From Chitinophagales bacterium (lineage in GTDB: Bacteria > Bacteroidota > Bacteroidia > Chitinophagales > JADIYW01): a DNA stretch of 64,000 nucleotides. Under the pieces are notes generated by a model. It was not told where the DNA came from and searched no databases. It saw nothing but the letters and a program-made list of their open reading frames with translations. Positions 36,866 through 45,455 of this stretch are shown in pieces (position 1 is the first letter of the stretch; every line of letters starts with the position of its first letter). The stretch lies in NCBI GenBank assembly GCA_020636535.1, contig JACJXT010000011.1, positions 310,001 to 374,000 on the forward strand, read 5' to 3'. The translations under genes were made by a program, and so were the position numbers.

Positions 36866-37900
36866 CTAAATTAAGTAAATAAATCTATCTTTCAAATAAT
36901 TATTGATTATTCTAGGAAATGCAAAGTTATTTATTTTTGACTTATTTACTTTCATAGCATTCCATTTTTTAGCAATAGTATCTATTTTTTCAGTTTTTAA
37001 CTCGTAAAAGATACCAATTATTTTTTGATGTGTAAGCTGTTGTTTATAAATAAAACTGTTGAGTTCATTAATTCCAAATGCTTGTAAATCGCTTGGTATA
37101 GTACTAGTATCTGTTTCTAGCATAGGAAATTGAAATAAACTTTGCCAAATGTCTTGTTCCGTTCTTTGTACAATAACAATATTGTGCTGATTGTAAGCTA
37201 CTACAAAATGGAAATACCTTTCTTTCTTTTTTATTTTTTTTGATTTGAATGGCAAGTCATTTATTTTATTGTTGATATAGGCAAAGCAACTGTCATTAAA
37301 AATGCAAATACTACAATTTGGATTTCTAGGCACACATTGAATTGCTCCAAAATCCATTATCGCTTGGTTAAATAAAGCGGCTTGTTTCTTATCTAACAGT
37401 TGATTGGCTAGTGCTTCAAACTCTTTTTTCCCTTGAGTCGTATCAATTGGTGTAGCAATACCAAAAACTCTAGCAAGTACTCTAAATACATTGCCATCTA
37501 CTACTGCATGTGGTAAATTAAAAGCAAACGAAGCTATTGCTGCAGCAGTATAACTACCAATACCTTTAATTTTTAATAATTCATCGTACGAATTAGGTAA
37601 TTTGCCATTATAATCTGCTACAATTTGTTGTGCAGCTAAGTGTAAATTTCTGGCTCTACTATAATAACCCAAACCTTCCCAAAGTTTTAATACTTCATCT
37701 AAAGGAGCATTTGCTAAATCTTCTACTTTAGGATAATGCTGTACAAATTTTTCGTAGTAAGGCAAACCTTGTTCTACTCTAGTTTGCTGCAAAATAATTT
37801 CAGACAACCAAATGTAATAAGCATTGTTTGTGGCTTTCCAAGGCAAGTTTCTTGGATGCTTTAAGTGCCAATTGATTAGTTTTTTGTTAAATGACTGCAT
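36866..37900 (-). CDS. mutY: A/G-specific adenine DNA glycosylase
   Basis: Removes adenine mispaired with 8-oxoguanine, 344 residues. Seen: LSEIILQQTRV with the catalytic Glu, the helix-hairpin-helix LKIKGIGSYTAAAIASFAF followed by AVVDGNVFRVL with the catalytic Asp, and the iron-sulphur loop with cysteines spaced C-x6-C-x2-C-x5-C (CVPRNPNCSICIFNDSC). The C-terminal NUDIX-like lesion-recognition domain (about 225-340) is present. It is first in the mutY-ssb-gldE-gldD series and divergent from the HU gene. Confidence 0.96.
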   Translation of the reverse strand: MQSFNKKLINWHLKHPRNLPWKATNNAYYIWLSEIILQQTRVEQGLPYYEKFVQHYPKVEDLANAPLDEVLKLWEGLGYYSRARNLHLAAQQIVADYNGKLPNSYDELLKIKGIGSYTAAAIASFAFNLPHAVVDGNVFRVLARVFGIATPIDTTQGKKEFEALANQLLDKKQAALFNQAIMDFGAIQCVPRNPNCSICIFNDSCFAYINNKINDLPFKSKKIKKKERYFHFVVAYNQHNIVIVQRTEQDIWQSLFQFPMLETDTSTIPSDLQAFGINELNSFIYKQQLTHQKIIGIFYELKTEKIDTIAKKWNAMKVNKSKINNFAFPRIINNYLKDRFIYLI

Positions 37901-38000
37901 ATTTGTTAATACAAATAAAACCTTTATTTAGAAAAAACTGTTTTTATTTTGAAAAGAATTGCAGAAATTTGCAGACCGAATTAAACGAAAAAACAATTAC

Positions 38001-38291
38001 ATGAGAAAAGCAGATATCGTTACCATTATTTCAGAAAAGACAGGTGTTCCAAAAGTAGATGTATTAGTTACAGTTGAAAGCTTTATAAAAGAAGTTAAAG
38101 GTTCTTTAATAGAAGGAGAGCCAATTTTTATAAGAGGTTTTGGCACATTTTCAAGAAAAACAAGAAAAGCTAAAATCGGAAGAAACATAAAGAAAAACAT
38201 TGCCATAGAAATTCCAGAGCATGACATTCCTGTTTTTAAACCTTCTAAACAATTTGTTGAAGAAGTAAAAGAAAGCAAAGTAAAAAAATAA
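38001..38291 (+). CDS. HU/IHF family DNA-binding protein
   Basis: Histone-like DNA-bending protein of 96 residues from the ATG at 38001, which gives the canonical MRKADIV start; an in-frame TTG 42 bp upstream adds a non-conserved extension. The dimerisation helices, the RGFGTFSRKTRKAKIGRN beta-arm region and a PxFKPSK end match HU/IHF. The basic tail KESKVKK is short. It is divergent from mutY and 4 bp ahead of the TPR gene, so probably the first gene of an HU-TPR-(small basic protein)-RNase G unit. Confidence 0.93.
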   Translation: MRKADIVTIISEKTGVPKVDVLVTVESFIKEVKGSLIEGEPIFIRGFGTFSRKTRKAKIGRNIKKNIAIEIPEHDIPVFKPSKQFVEEVKESKVKK

Positions 38292-38295
38292 ACCA

Positions 38296-39123
38296 TTGCA
38301 AAAAAAGCAATACATCTTATTATTGATTACGCTTTGTATTGTTGCTGGAATTTATTTTTTTGGAAAAACCACACATCAAAACAAAGCAACAGCTACCAAT
38401 ACAACAATAGCAAGCACTACTACATTTGATGCTTACGAAGAAGAAGTACTACAACAACTAAATAGTACAAATAAAGACAGCTTAATGCTTTGGAAAACAG
38501 CATTAAACAATGCCAACAGTACAAAAGATAAAGCACAATTGCTACAAAAAATATCGTTTTTTTGGCAACAACAGCAAAATGTTGGACTAGAAGCATATTA
38601 CTTTCAACAATATACAGATGTACTTAAAGATACTAGCTTATTAAAAGAGAATGCTTCGTTGTGGATTTTTGCACTTAAAAATAACAAAGACAGCATTATT
38701 TCAAATAATATTAGTACCTTTGCAAACCAATCTTTGGAAAAAGTTCTTGAAAAAAATCCTGATGATGTAGATGCTAAGATAATGCAAGCAGAGTATTTTG
38801 TTTTGCAAGGCGAAAATCCAATGCAAGGAATAGGTATTTTAAAATCTATAATAGATAAAGATCCACATAATGAAAAAGCATTAATGGCTCTAGGTAGATT
38901 TTCACTTCAATCTGGTCAGTTTGATAAAGCAAGAGAAAGATTTAAACAAGTACTAGAACACAATAACCAAAATACAGAAGCACTTTATTTTTTAGCCATT
39001 ACAGAAGCAGAAGCTGGCAACAAGGAAACCGCAATTAACTTGTTTGAATTGTGTAAACAACTTGTTCAGAATGAAGATTTTTCTAAAGAAATAGATGCAA
39101 TTATTGAAAATTTAAAGCGATAA
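38296..39123 (+). CDS. Membrane-anchored tetratricopeptide repeat protein (TTG start)
   Basis: A 275-residue protein. The only start that keeps the N-terminal membrane anchor (KKQYILLLITLCIVAGIYFF, residues 3-22) is the TTG at 38296, 4 bp after the HU stop codon. Residues about 150-260 form TPR-like helix pairs (ALMALGRFSLQSGQFDKARERF; TEALYFLAITEAEAGNKETAI). Proteins of this type in the mutY/HU/RNase G neighbourhood are common in Bacteroidota, with no defined role. Likely a periplasm-facing scaffold. Confidence 0.8.
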   Translation: MQKKQYILLLITLCIVAGIYFFGKTTHQNKATATNTTIASTTTFDAYEEEVLQQLNSTNKDSLMLWKTALNNANSTKDKAQLLQKISFFWQQQQNVGLEAYYFQQYTDVLKDTSLLKENASLWIFALKNNKDSIISNNISTFANQSLEKVLEKNPDDVDAKIMQAEYFVLQGENPMQGIGILKSIIDKDPHNEKALMALGRFSLQSGQFDKARERFKQVLEHNNQNTEALYFLAITEAEAGNKETAINLFELCKQLVQNEDFSKEIDAIIENLKR

Positions 39124-39135
39124 AAAAGATTTATT

Positions 39136-39228
39136 ATGCCAAGTGGTAAAAAAAGAAAGCGTCATAAAATTGCGACGCACAAGAGAAAGAAAAGACTCAG
39201 AAAAAATAGACACAAGAAGAAAAAATAA
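39136..39228 (+). CDS. 30-residue very basic protein, probably ribosomal
   Basis: A tiny gene, ATG at 39136 and TAA at 39226. The peptide begins MPSGKKRKRHKIATHKRKKR and ends in HKKKK; 19 of its 30 residues are Lys, Arg or His. Such peptides are highly conserved in Bacteroidota between the TPR gene and RNase G. They resemble the minimal AURKAIP1/COX24 (mS38)-type basic ribosomal peptides. A new protein named bL38 has been reported in a flavobacterial ribosome; whether this is the same cannot be told here. It lies 12 bp after the TPR gene and 29 bp before the RNase gene, fitting one transcript. Confidence 0.75.
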   Translation: MPSGKKRKRHKIATHKRKKRLRKNRHKKKK

Positions 39229-39257
39229 TTTTTGTTAGACTATTTAACTGAAAGTAA

Positions 39258-40775
39258 ATGACTAGAGAATTAGTAATACATGCTAATTCCAATGGCGTTG
39301 AAATTGCACTTCTTGAAGAAAAAAAACTAGTTGAGTATCATATTGAGTCGAAAGAAGACGAAGGTTATGATGCTGGTGATATTTATATCGGTAGAATTAA
39401 AAAGCTAAATCCAGCACTCAACGCTGCATTTGTAGATATTGGCTACGGAAAAGACGCCTTTATACATTATTCTGATTTAAGTCCAAATGTACGCACACTT
39501 ATAAAAATTGCTACAAGTAGTATTAATGGCAATAAAATTTCGTCATTGGAAACTGTGGTCTTAGAACCACCTATAGATAAGAATGGAAACATCTCAGATG
39601 TTTTAAAAAAAGGCGATATTGGTATTTTTCAAATTGCTAAAGAAGCTATTTCTACTAAAGGACCTCGACTTACTTGCGAAATTTCTATTCCAGGAAGATT
39701 CGTAGTGCTTTCGCCTTTTGCTAGTGGCGTTGGCATTAGCAAAAAAATTACCGACGAAGCAGAAAGAGAGCGTTTGTTAAACATTTCTAAGCAACTAAAA
39801 CCTAATAATGTTGGTTTGGTAATTAGAACCAATGCCGAAAAAGTATCTGAAAAAGACTTAAAAGCAGACATCGACCATATTTATAAAAAGTGGACGACAG
39901 TAATTCAAAAAACTTACAAAGCCAAACTCAACAAACTGCTGTTAAAAGAAATGGCAAAATCGCAATCGATAATAAGAGATTTAGTAAACGATTCTTTTGA
40001 ACAAATAATAACAGACGATAAAGAGTTGTATGGCGAACTAAAATCTTTTCTACACAACAGAACCATAGATAAAGCGAAGTTGTTGAAACTGTACAACGAC
40101 CATACGCCAATTTTTGAAGCGTATGAGGTAAGTAAACAAATAAAAACAGCTTTCGGAAAAATTGTAACGCTAAAATCTGGTGCCTACATTATTATAGAAC
40201 ACACCGAAGCCATGCATGTTATTGATGTGAATAGTGGACCAAAAGTTAAAAAAGATGTAGACCAAGACACCAATGCGTATAATATTAATTTGTTAGCAGC
40301 TAATGAAATTGCAAGACAACTTCGTTTAAGAAATATTGGTGGCATTATTGTAGTAGATTTTATTGATATGAAATCTAAACAATATAAAGATAAAATATTT
40401 GAAGCAATGCAAAAAGCTATGAAACCAGACAAAGCAAAGCACATTTTGTTGCCAATTAGCAAATTTGGTTTAATGGAAATTACTAGACAGAGAGTAAAAG
40501 AAGAAGTTTCTGTAGACATTGCCGATACTAAAATTTTAAAAAGCATAGAAGAACCACTACAAATAGTAGAAAATATAGAAAATGAATTACTATTTTTAAG
40601 AAGCAGTAAAACAAAGAATTTTTTACTTTATGTACATCCATTTATATATGCTTATTTAAGAAAAGGCACACTTTCGTTTAGAATGAAATGGTATACCAAA
40701 ACCAATAAGTGGATTAAACTAATTCAAGACTCTAGCTTAAAATTATCTGAATACAAATTGATAGAACAAGATTAA
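39258..40775 (+). CDS. rng: Ribonuclease E/G family protein lacking the Zn-link cysteines
   Basis: Endoribonuclease for rRNA processing and mRNA decay, 505 residues. The S1 RNA-binding domain is split around GDIYIGRIKKLNPALNAAFVDIG (about 40-130). Catalytic magnesium aspartates lie in HVIDVNSG (about 330) and VVDFIDMK (about 374). After ITRQRVKEE the family normally has a CPxC zinc-link used for oligomerisation; here there is none, and the whole protein has only one cysteine (RLTCEIS). The C-terminal domain is otherwise present. The gene follows the HU-TPR-basic-peptide series. Assignment is sure; the absent Zn-link suggests a different dimer interface. Confidence 0.93.
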   Translation: MTRELVIHANSNGVEIALLEEKKLVEYHIESKEDEGYDAGDIYIGRIKKLNPALNAAFVDIGYGKDAFIHYSDLSPNVRTLIKIATSSINGNKISSLETVVLEPPIDKNGNISDVLKKGDIGIFQIAKEAISTKGPRLTCEISIPGRFVVLSPFASGVGISKKITDEAERERLLNISKQLKPNNVGLVIRTNAEKVSEKDLKADIDHIYKKWTTVIQKTYKAKLNKLLLKEMAKSQSIIRDLVNDSFEQIITDDKELYGELKSFLHNRTIDKAKLLKLYNDHTPIFEAYEVSKQIKTAFGKIVTLKSGAYIIIEHTEAMHVIDVNSGPKVKKDVDQDTNAYNINLLAANEIARQLRLRNIGGIIVVDFIDMKSKQYKDKIFEAMQKAMKPDKAKHILLPISKFGLMEITRQRVKEEVSVDIADTKILKSIEEPLQIVENIENELLFLRSSKTKNFLLYVHPFIYAYLRKGTLSFRMKWYTKTNKWIKLIQDSSLKLSEYKLIEQD

Positions 40776-40933
40776 ATTACTCTACTAACAAACTATACTC
40801 AGAGTAACTTTGATATTTGTTGCTATGTCAAGTGTCTTTACCAATGCTATTAACTTAAGAAAAAAGGATTAACTTTACAGTATTGTCATAGTTTTAAACT
40901 CATTAAGTTATACAATTTATTTTTTTCTAATTG

Positions 40934-41404
40934 TTATTTTTTAATATTCTGTTTGATTTTATTCGTAGTAGAATATCCTTCTAAAATGTCTACTAAAATA
41001 ACTTTGCCTTTGTTTTGTAGCACTATGTCCGAACCAACTATTGTTTTGTTTTTATAATCACTGCCTTTAACTAAAATATTTGGTTGTATTTGTTCAATGA
41101 GTTGTAGTGGTGTGTCTTCATCAAAAGCAATTACAAAATCTACATAAGCTAAATTAGCCAAGTGTTGTAATCTAATTGCTAATGTTTCAATTGGTCGTTC
41201 ATTTCCTTTTAATCGTTTAATGGAAGCATCTGTATTTACTGCTACGATTAAAATGTCTCCAAATTGTTTTGCTTGTTGTAGTAAGTGTAAATGACCTTCG
41301 TGTAGTAAGTCGAAACAGCCATTGGTAAACACAATTTGTTGCTTGTTTGCTTTTAAATGCGTTGTAATAGCGTCAAGGTGTTGTATTGTTATGATTTTGT
41401 TCAA
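40934..41404 (-). CDS. rfaE2: D-glycero-beta-D-manno-heptose 1-phosphate adenylyltransferase-type nucleotidyltransferase
   Basis: Nucleotidyltransferase of 156 residues that activates heptose-1-phosphate for LPS core synthesis. Motifs: TNGCFDLLHEGHL (HxGH nucleotide-binding signature), NTDASIKRLKGNERP, and KGSDYKNKTIVGSD, as in the C-terminal half of HldE (RfaE domain II). The kinase half is absent, as expected for a stand-alone protein. It overlaps the upstream flippase-like gene by 32 bp and is the last gene in a panD-led operon. The gene symbol is by family similarity. Confidence 0.88.
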   Translation of the reverse strand: MNKIITIQHLDAITTHLKANKQQIVFTNGCFDLLHEGHLHLLQQAKQFGDILIVAVNTDASIKRLKGNERPIETLAIRLQHLANLAYVDFVIAFDEDTPLQLIEQIQPNILVKGSDYKNKTIVGSDIVLQNKGKVILVDILEGYSTTNKIKQNIKK

Positions 41405-42404
41405 TGTACTTAGGAGTTCTGTTGTATAAAGCTAAAAAAATCAAACTGATTATTCCACCAATAATTACAAAAAAGGTTTGTACTGACCAAGCCAACCAGC
41501 CAAAAGCATAACCCATTGTACCTATAACACCATAAGTCAATAATACTTTTTGTATTGTTATTTGATAAAGACCAATGCCTCCTTGTGTTGCTACCATAGC
41601 AAATCCACCAAAAAAAACGGTAGCAGCAGCAGCCGACCAACCTAGATTTTCAGTTGCAGTTAATGCTTTAAATCCAAAGTACGACATAGAAATATAACAT
41701 ACCCAAACACCAATACTACAAATTAAAAACTGACCTATATTATCTAATTTTCTAATAGAAATTAAACTTTCCCACAAACTTTTTAATTTCTCTTTTACAA
41801 AAGTGGTGATTTTTTCTAATCCATGTTTTTTGTAGAGATAGATAAATCCAACAATAGCCAAAACTAAGATTCCAACAAAAATATAATATTTTAAATTGCT
41901 GCTTTCTTGTTCAATAGATTCTGTCTTTTTAAAAAGCCCTGTAAAAAATGTTAGTAGTCTTTCTTGTTCTACTAAGAATAAAATTCCACCAATTATTAGA
42001 ATGCTAATTAAGTCAATTACTCGTTCTAGTACCATAGAACCAATTGATTTTTCTATAGGCACTTTATCATACTTGGTTAAAATACTACAACGAACAACTT
42101 CTCCTAATCGTGGAAAAAATAAATTGCCAAAGAACATAATTGTTACAGCAGCAAAAGTATTGTAAAAGTTAGGATAATAGCCACTTGGTTTAAGTAGCAA
42201 TCGCCAGCGTTGTGTTCTAAAAATATTACTTAAAAGACCAAAGAGTATCATTACTATCATCCAAAAGTAATTGGCACTCTTTATTGCACTAATAATGTTT
42301 GATTTTTGTTCTGCATCTAAAGTGCTGTTCATCCACACAATAATACCAACACCTAATGAAAGTGAAATTACTAGCTGAATGATATTATTAAGATACTTTT
42401 TCAA
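41373..42404 (-). CDS. Lysylphosphatidylglycerol synthase TM-region / flippase-like family membrane protein
   Basis: Integral membrane protein of 343 residues with about eight hydrophobic segments, belonging to the UPF0104/LPG_synthase_TM family. Recognisable parts: RTQRWRLLLKPSGYYPNFYNTFAAV near the N-terminus, GNLFFPRLGEVVRCSIL in the first third, and GGFAMVATQGGIGLYQ late. No MprF aminoacyl-transferase domain is attached, so it is not a lysyl-PG synthase itself. It follows panD by 7 bp and overlaps the heptose adenylyltransferase by 32 bp; a similar panD linkage is frequent in Bacteroidota. Substrate unknown. Confidence 0.85.
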   Translation of the reverse strand: MKKYLNNIIQLVISLSLGVGIIVWMNSTLDAEQKSNIISAIKSANYFWMIVMILFGLLSNIFRTQRWRLLLKPSGYYPNFYNTFAAVTIMFFGNLFFPRLGEVVRCSILTKYDKVPIEKSIGSMVLERVIDLISILIIGGILFLVEQERLLTFFTGLFKKTESIEQESSNLKYYIFVGILVLAIVGFIYLYKKHGLEKITTFVKEKLKSLWESLISIRKLDNIGQFLICSIGVWVCYISMSYFGFKALTATENLGWSAAAATVFFGGFAMVATQGGIGLYQITIQKVLLTYGVIGTMGYAFGWLAWSVQTFFVIIGGIISLIFLALYNRTPKYIEQNHNNTTP

Positions 42405-42411
42405 GAAAAGT

Positions 42412-42762
42412 TTATTTTTTTATGCTGTTGTTTTCATCAGGAAAAACAGAAGTAGGTTTTACATTTTTGGCTTCGTTAATATCTACCATGCCGTAAGCAA
42501 TAATAATGAGTTTATCGCCAACTTGTACTTTTCTTGCAGCAGGACCATTTAAGCAAATTACGCCAGAACCTCTTTCGCCAATAATAACAAAAGTCTCAAA
42601 TCGTTCGCCATTATCTACATTTACAATTTGCACTTTTTCGTGTTCTACAATTCCAGAAGCATCTAATAAATCTTCATCAATTGTAATACTGCCTTTATAG
42701 TTTAAGTCTGCTTGTGTAACTGTAGCTCTATGTATTTTTGCTCTATAAACTGTAATCAACAT
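42412..42762 (-). CDS. panD: Aspartate 1-decarboxylase precursor
   Basis: Makes beta-alanine for pantothenate and CoA. At 116 residues it is the normal length. The self-cleavage site G24-S25 within YKGSITID, which yields the pyruvoyl cofactor at S25, is intact, as are K9 (AKIHRATVT) and the GSGVICLNGPAAR segment. First gene of a three-gene minus-strand set. Confidence 0.97.
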   Translation of the reverse strand: MLITVYRAKIHRATVTQADLNYKGSITIDEDLLDASGIVEHEKVQIVNVDNGERFETFVIIGERGSGVICLNGPAARKVQVGDKLIIIAYGMVDINEAKNVKPTSVFPDENNSIKK

Positions 42763-42904
42763 GCTTTTATATTTGCCTCAAAGATAATACAATTGCCTGT
42801 CTTTCTTGTTAAATTATTATTTTGCAACTTATTGTCTCTTTTTGTGATTTAAGTTACAAAACGAGCTATTTTTATTTTGCAGTTTTGCATCTCAAATTAT
42901 TTTT

Positions 42905-43705
42905 ATGGAAGTTGTAGGATATATAGCATCAATATTAATAGGTATTTCTCTTGGATTAATAGGTGGTGGAGGTAGTATTCTAACAGTTCCTGTGTTGGTT
43001 TATTTATTTGGTGTAGAGCCAATTATTGCCACAGGTTACTCTTTATTTATTGTTGGTGCTACAGCTGCTGTTGGTTCTGTAAGTTATTTTAGAAATGGCT
43101 TAGTAAATGTTAAAACAGCTGTTATTTTTGGAATTCCTGCTATTGCTGCTGTTTTTATTACAAGAGCATTTGTTGTTCCTGCAATTCCCAAAGAAGTATT
43201 TTCTATAGGAGAATTTGTAGTAACTAAAGATTTATTGGTAATGGTACTTTTTGCTATTTTGATGATAGCAGCATCATATTCTATGATAAAGAAAGATAAA
43301 AAAGTTATTGATAAAAATGAAAATGGACAACAAGAATTCAATATACCATTAATATTAGTTGAGGGAATTGTAGTTGGTTTACTAACTGGTTTAGTTGGTG
43401 CTGGTGGTGGTTTTTTAATTATTCCAGCTTTAGTTGTACTAAGCAAATTACCTATGAAAGAAGCTGTTGGTACTTCTTTATTAATTATAGCAGCAAAATC
43501 ATTAATTGGTTTTTTAGGAGAAGGTGGGAACGAGCATATTGATTGGTCATTTTTATTAATGGTAGTTGGTTTTGCTATTGTAGGAATATTTATTGGTAGT
43601 GCATTATCAAAAAAAATAGATGGTAATAAACTAAAACCTGCATTTGGTTGGTTTGTATTAGTTATGGGAATTTATATTATAATAAAAGAAGTGTTTTTAA
43701 AGTAG
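42905..43705 (+). CDS. TauE/SafE family sulfite exporter-like permease
   Basis: A 266-residue integral membrane protein with about eight segments. The N-terminal ILIGISLGLIGGGGSILTVPVL and the internal VGLLTGLVGAGGGFLIIPAL are the two pseudo-repeats typical of the TauE/SafE (UPF0721) family, which exports sulfite, sulfoacetate or related anions. Divergent from panD, with its own promoter region. No sulfur genes are adjacent, so the substrate is open. Confidence 0.92.
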   Translation: MEVVGYIASILIGISLGLIGGGGSILTVPVLVYLFGVEPIIATGYSLFIVGATAAVGSVSYFRNGLVNVKTAVIFGIPAIAAVFITRAFVVPAIPKEVFSIGEFVVTKDLLVMVLFAILMIAASYSMIKKDKKVIDKNENGQQEFNIPLILVEGIVVGLLTGLVGAGGGFLIIPALVVLSKLPMKEAVGTSLLIIAAKSLIGFLGEGGNEHIDWSFLLMVVGFAIVGIFIGSALSKKIDGNKLKPAFGWFVLVMGIYIIIKEVFLK

Positions 43706-43713
43706 CACCAATA

Positions 43714-43733
43714 AACCCAAATTACGCATTAGA
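43714..43733. repeat. Solo copy of the 24044-type 20-bp repeat
   Basis: AACCCAAATTACGCATTAGA, identical to the left end of the 177-bp element at 24044. No partner inverted copy was found in this region, so it may be a remnant. Confidence 0.85.
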
Positions 43734-44058
43734 TACTTTTTATACCATGAGTTGCTACATGGTTACTCAAATTGAAGTATTTCATATTTCTAGTTCTAAA
43801 TAGAAAGTGCGTAGTACTTCAACTTTATAAACCTGAGTTTGGCTTAAGAGTTATTATGAAATATTGTTTGTTAATAATTTAGATTTAAACAGATGTTAAA
43901 GGTGATACAGCTATGCTGTATTTTATAAATTTTCAATCATTTCTAATAAGGTTGGAGTGCTACGCACTTATTAATCTTTTAAAATATAAAATTATATTAT
44001 ATAATTAAGTATTTATAATATTTTTGATTCTCTTTTAAAGCAGAACTCAGGTTTTTTA

Positions 44059-44090
44059 CTCAGAGTAGTCTTCTTGCGAATGACTCTGAG
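44059..44090. repeat. CTCAGAG palindrome, divergent copy C
   Basis: CTCAGAGT...GACTCTGAG over 32 bp. The outer arms are conserved with the other copies and the loop is different. A half-site (CTCAGAGTAACT) also occurs at 40798-40809 after rng. Confidence 0.7.
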
Positions 44091-44136
44091 TGATGCAGAA
44101 TTTTATAGCAGTAGTGTAGTTTTGTAGCACTAATTT

Positions 44137-44228
44137 GCATAAGGGATAGAACGGAAAGCCCACAGCGATGTTGTAAACGAGCGAGGACTTGTAGTGATAG
44201 CCCGACCGTAACACAGTGGAGGTTATGC
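44137..44228 (+). ncRNA. Putative structured intergenic RNA-like element
   Basis: About 92 nt closed by GCATAA (44137-44142) and TTATGC (44223-44228). Two related halves lie inside: GGGATAGAACGGAAAGCCC and GGACTTGTAGTGATAGCCCG. Elements with GGGATxGAAxCGGAxAGCCC signatures recur in Bacteroidota intergenic DNA, but I cannot name the family with certainty. Strand assigned by the GGG...CCC reading. The local composition is markedly more GC-rich than its flanks. Confidence 0.45.
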
Positions 44229-44270
44229 CATAAACTTAGTATATAGTTTATCTCTACTAAAAAATTAGTA

Positions 44271-45452
44271 TCAATAAAAACCACTTTTGTATGGATAGCG
44301 TTTGTGATACATATCTTGTACCATTAAGACCAGCGTATTTCTAAATTTGTCGATGTTTTCTTTTTCTGTTGCAGCTATAAAAACACAATTACATTGATAG
44401 GTGTTTTTCATATTTCTTTCAAACTCATCGGTTAATTCTTGTTTTACTTGCTTTGGCAAAAACTTATCGAAGTACTTCTCTCTATAGCTGTCCATTTTAT
44501 TAAACACCATTAATCGTGGTTGTTTGTTTACACCTAAATCTGCTAGCGTTTCGTTTACAATAGCAATTTGGTCTTGAAAATTATCGTGTGATGCATCTAC
44601 TACATGTACAATAATATCACTTTCTTTAGCTTCATCAAGTGTTGATTTAAAACTTTCGATCAAATGATGTGGTAGCTTACGAATAAATCCTACGGTATCA
44701 CTCAACAAAAAAGGAACATTGTCTATTACTACTTTTCGTACGGTAGTATCGAGTGTAGCAAAGAGTTTGTTTTCTGCCAATACTTCGCTTTTACTCAACA
44801 AATTCATAATCGTAGATTTTCCAACATTGGTATAACCAACTAGAGCTACTCGAATGAGTTCACCTCTAGTTTTTCTTCTGGTTTCGTCTTGCTTTGCTAA
44901 AACTTGTAATTCATTTTTCAACTTGGCAATTCTATCGTTCACTACTCGTCTATCTGTTTCAATTTCTTTTTCACCAGGACCACGCATACCAATACCACCT
45001 CTTTGTCGTTCTAAGTGCGTCCACAAACCTTTTAATCGTGGTAAAAGATATTGCATTTGTGCTAATTCTACTTGTGCTCTTGCTTGTGCTGTTTGAGCTC
45101 GCATAGCAAAGATATCTAAGATTAAACTCGTTCTGTCTAATATTTTACACTTGAGTTCTTTTTCTAAATTTCTTTGTTGAGCTGGCGATAATTCATCATC
45201 AAAAATGACTGTAGATATATCTGCAAATTCGATATATATTTTAATTTCTTCTAGTTTTCCTGAGCCAACAAAAAATCTAATGTCTGGATGTTGTAATTTT
45301 TGTGTGAATGATTTTTTTACAACAGCTCCAGAAGTAGTTGCCAAAAAAGCCAATTCGTCTAAATATTCATCTACTTGTTCTTTGCTTTGGTCTTGTCTGA
45401 TGATGGCTACCAAAATAGCGTTTTCATCTATTATAGGATTAGTTTCAATCAT
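44271..45452 (-). CDS. hflX: GTPase HflX
   Basis: Ribosome-associated GTPase that splits stalled or hibernating ribosomes, 393 residues. N-terminal HflX domain with VGSGKLEEIK and IFDDELSPAQQRNLE, the RGGIGMRGPGEKEIETDRR linker, then the G domain with VGYTNVGKST (P-loop, about 210), DTVGFIRKLPHHLIESFKSTL (switch II) and NKMD. It starts 3 bp after the arsR-type gene, so the two are probably co-transcribed and possibly under ArsR control. Confidence 0.95.
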   Translation of the reverse strand: MIETNPIIDENAILVAIIRQDQSKEQVDEYLDELAFLATTSGAVVKKSFTQKLQHPDIRFFVGSGKLEEIKIYIEFADISTVIFDDELSPAQQRNLEKELKCKILDRTSLILDIFAMRAQTAQARAQVELAQMQYLLPRLKGLWTHLERQRGGIGMRGPGEKEIETDRRVVNDRIAKLKNELQVLAKQDETRRKTRGELIRVALVGYTNVGKSTIMNLLSKSEVLAENKLFATLDTTVRKVVIDNVPFLLSDTVGFIRKLPHHLIESFKSTLDEAKESDIIVHVVDASHDNFQDQIAIVNETLADLGVNKQPRLMVFNKMDSYREKYFDKFLPKQVKQELTDEFERNMKNTYQCNCVFIAATEKENIDKFRNTLVLMVQDMYHKRYPYKSGFY

Positions 45453-45455
45453 ATA

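Larger units (their letters stand above)
43706..44270. other. 565-bp intergenic region rich in dispersed repeats
   Basis: No convincing gene is present. From left to right it holds a solo 20-mer of the 24044 inverted repeat (43714-43733), an 11-bp inverted repeat pair AAACCTGAGTT / AACTCAGGTTT (43829-43839 and 44044-44054), a CTCAGAG palindrome (44059-44090) and a structured-RNA-like element (44137-44228). Confidence 0.7.

Noticed and set aside
43829..44054. A second MITE bounded by AAACCTGAGTT / AACTCAGGTTT
   Set aside because: The inverted ends are only 11 bp, no target duplication was seen and no second copy was found in the window; too weak to call.
44060..44284. A 74-codon minus-strand frame between hflX and the repeats
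   Set aside because: It runs through the CTCAGAG palindrome and the RNA-like element, has no domain, and the DNA looks structured rather than coding.
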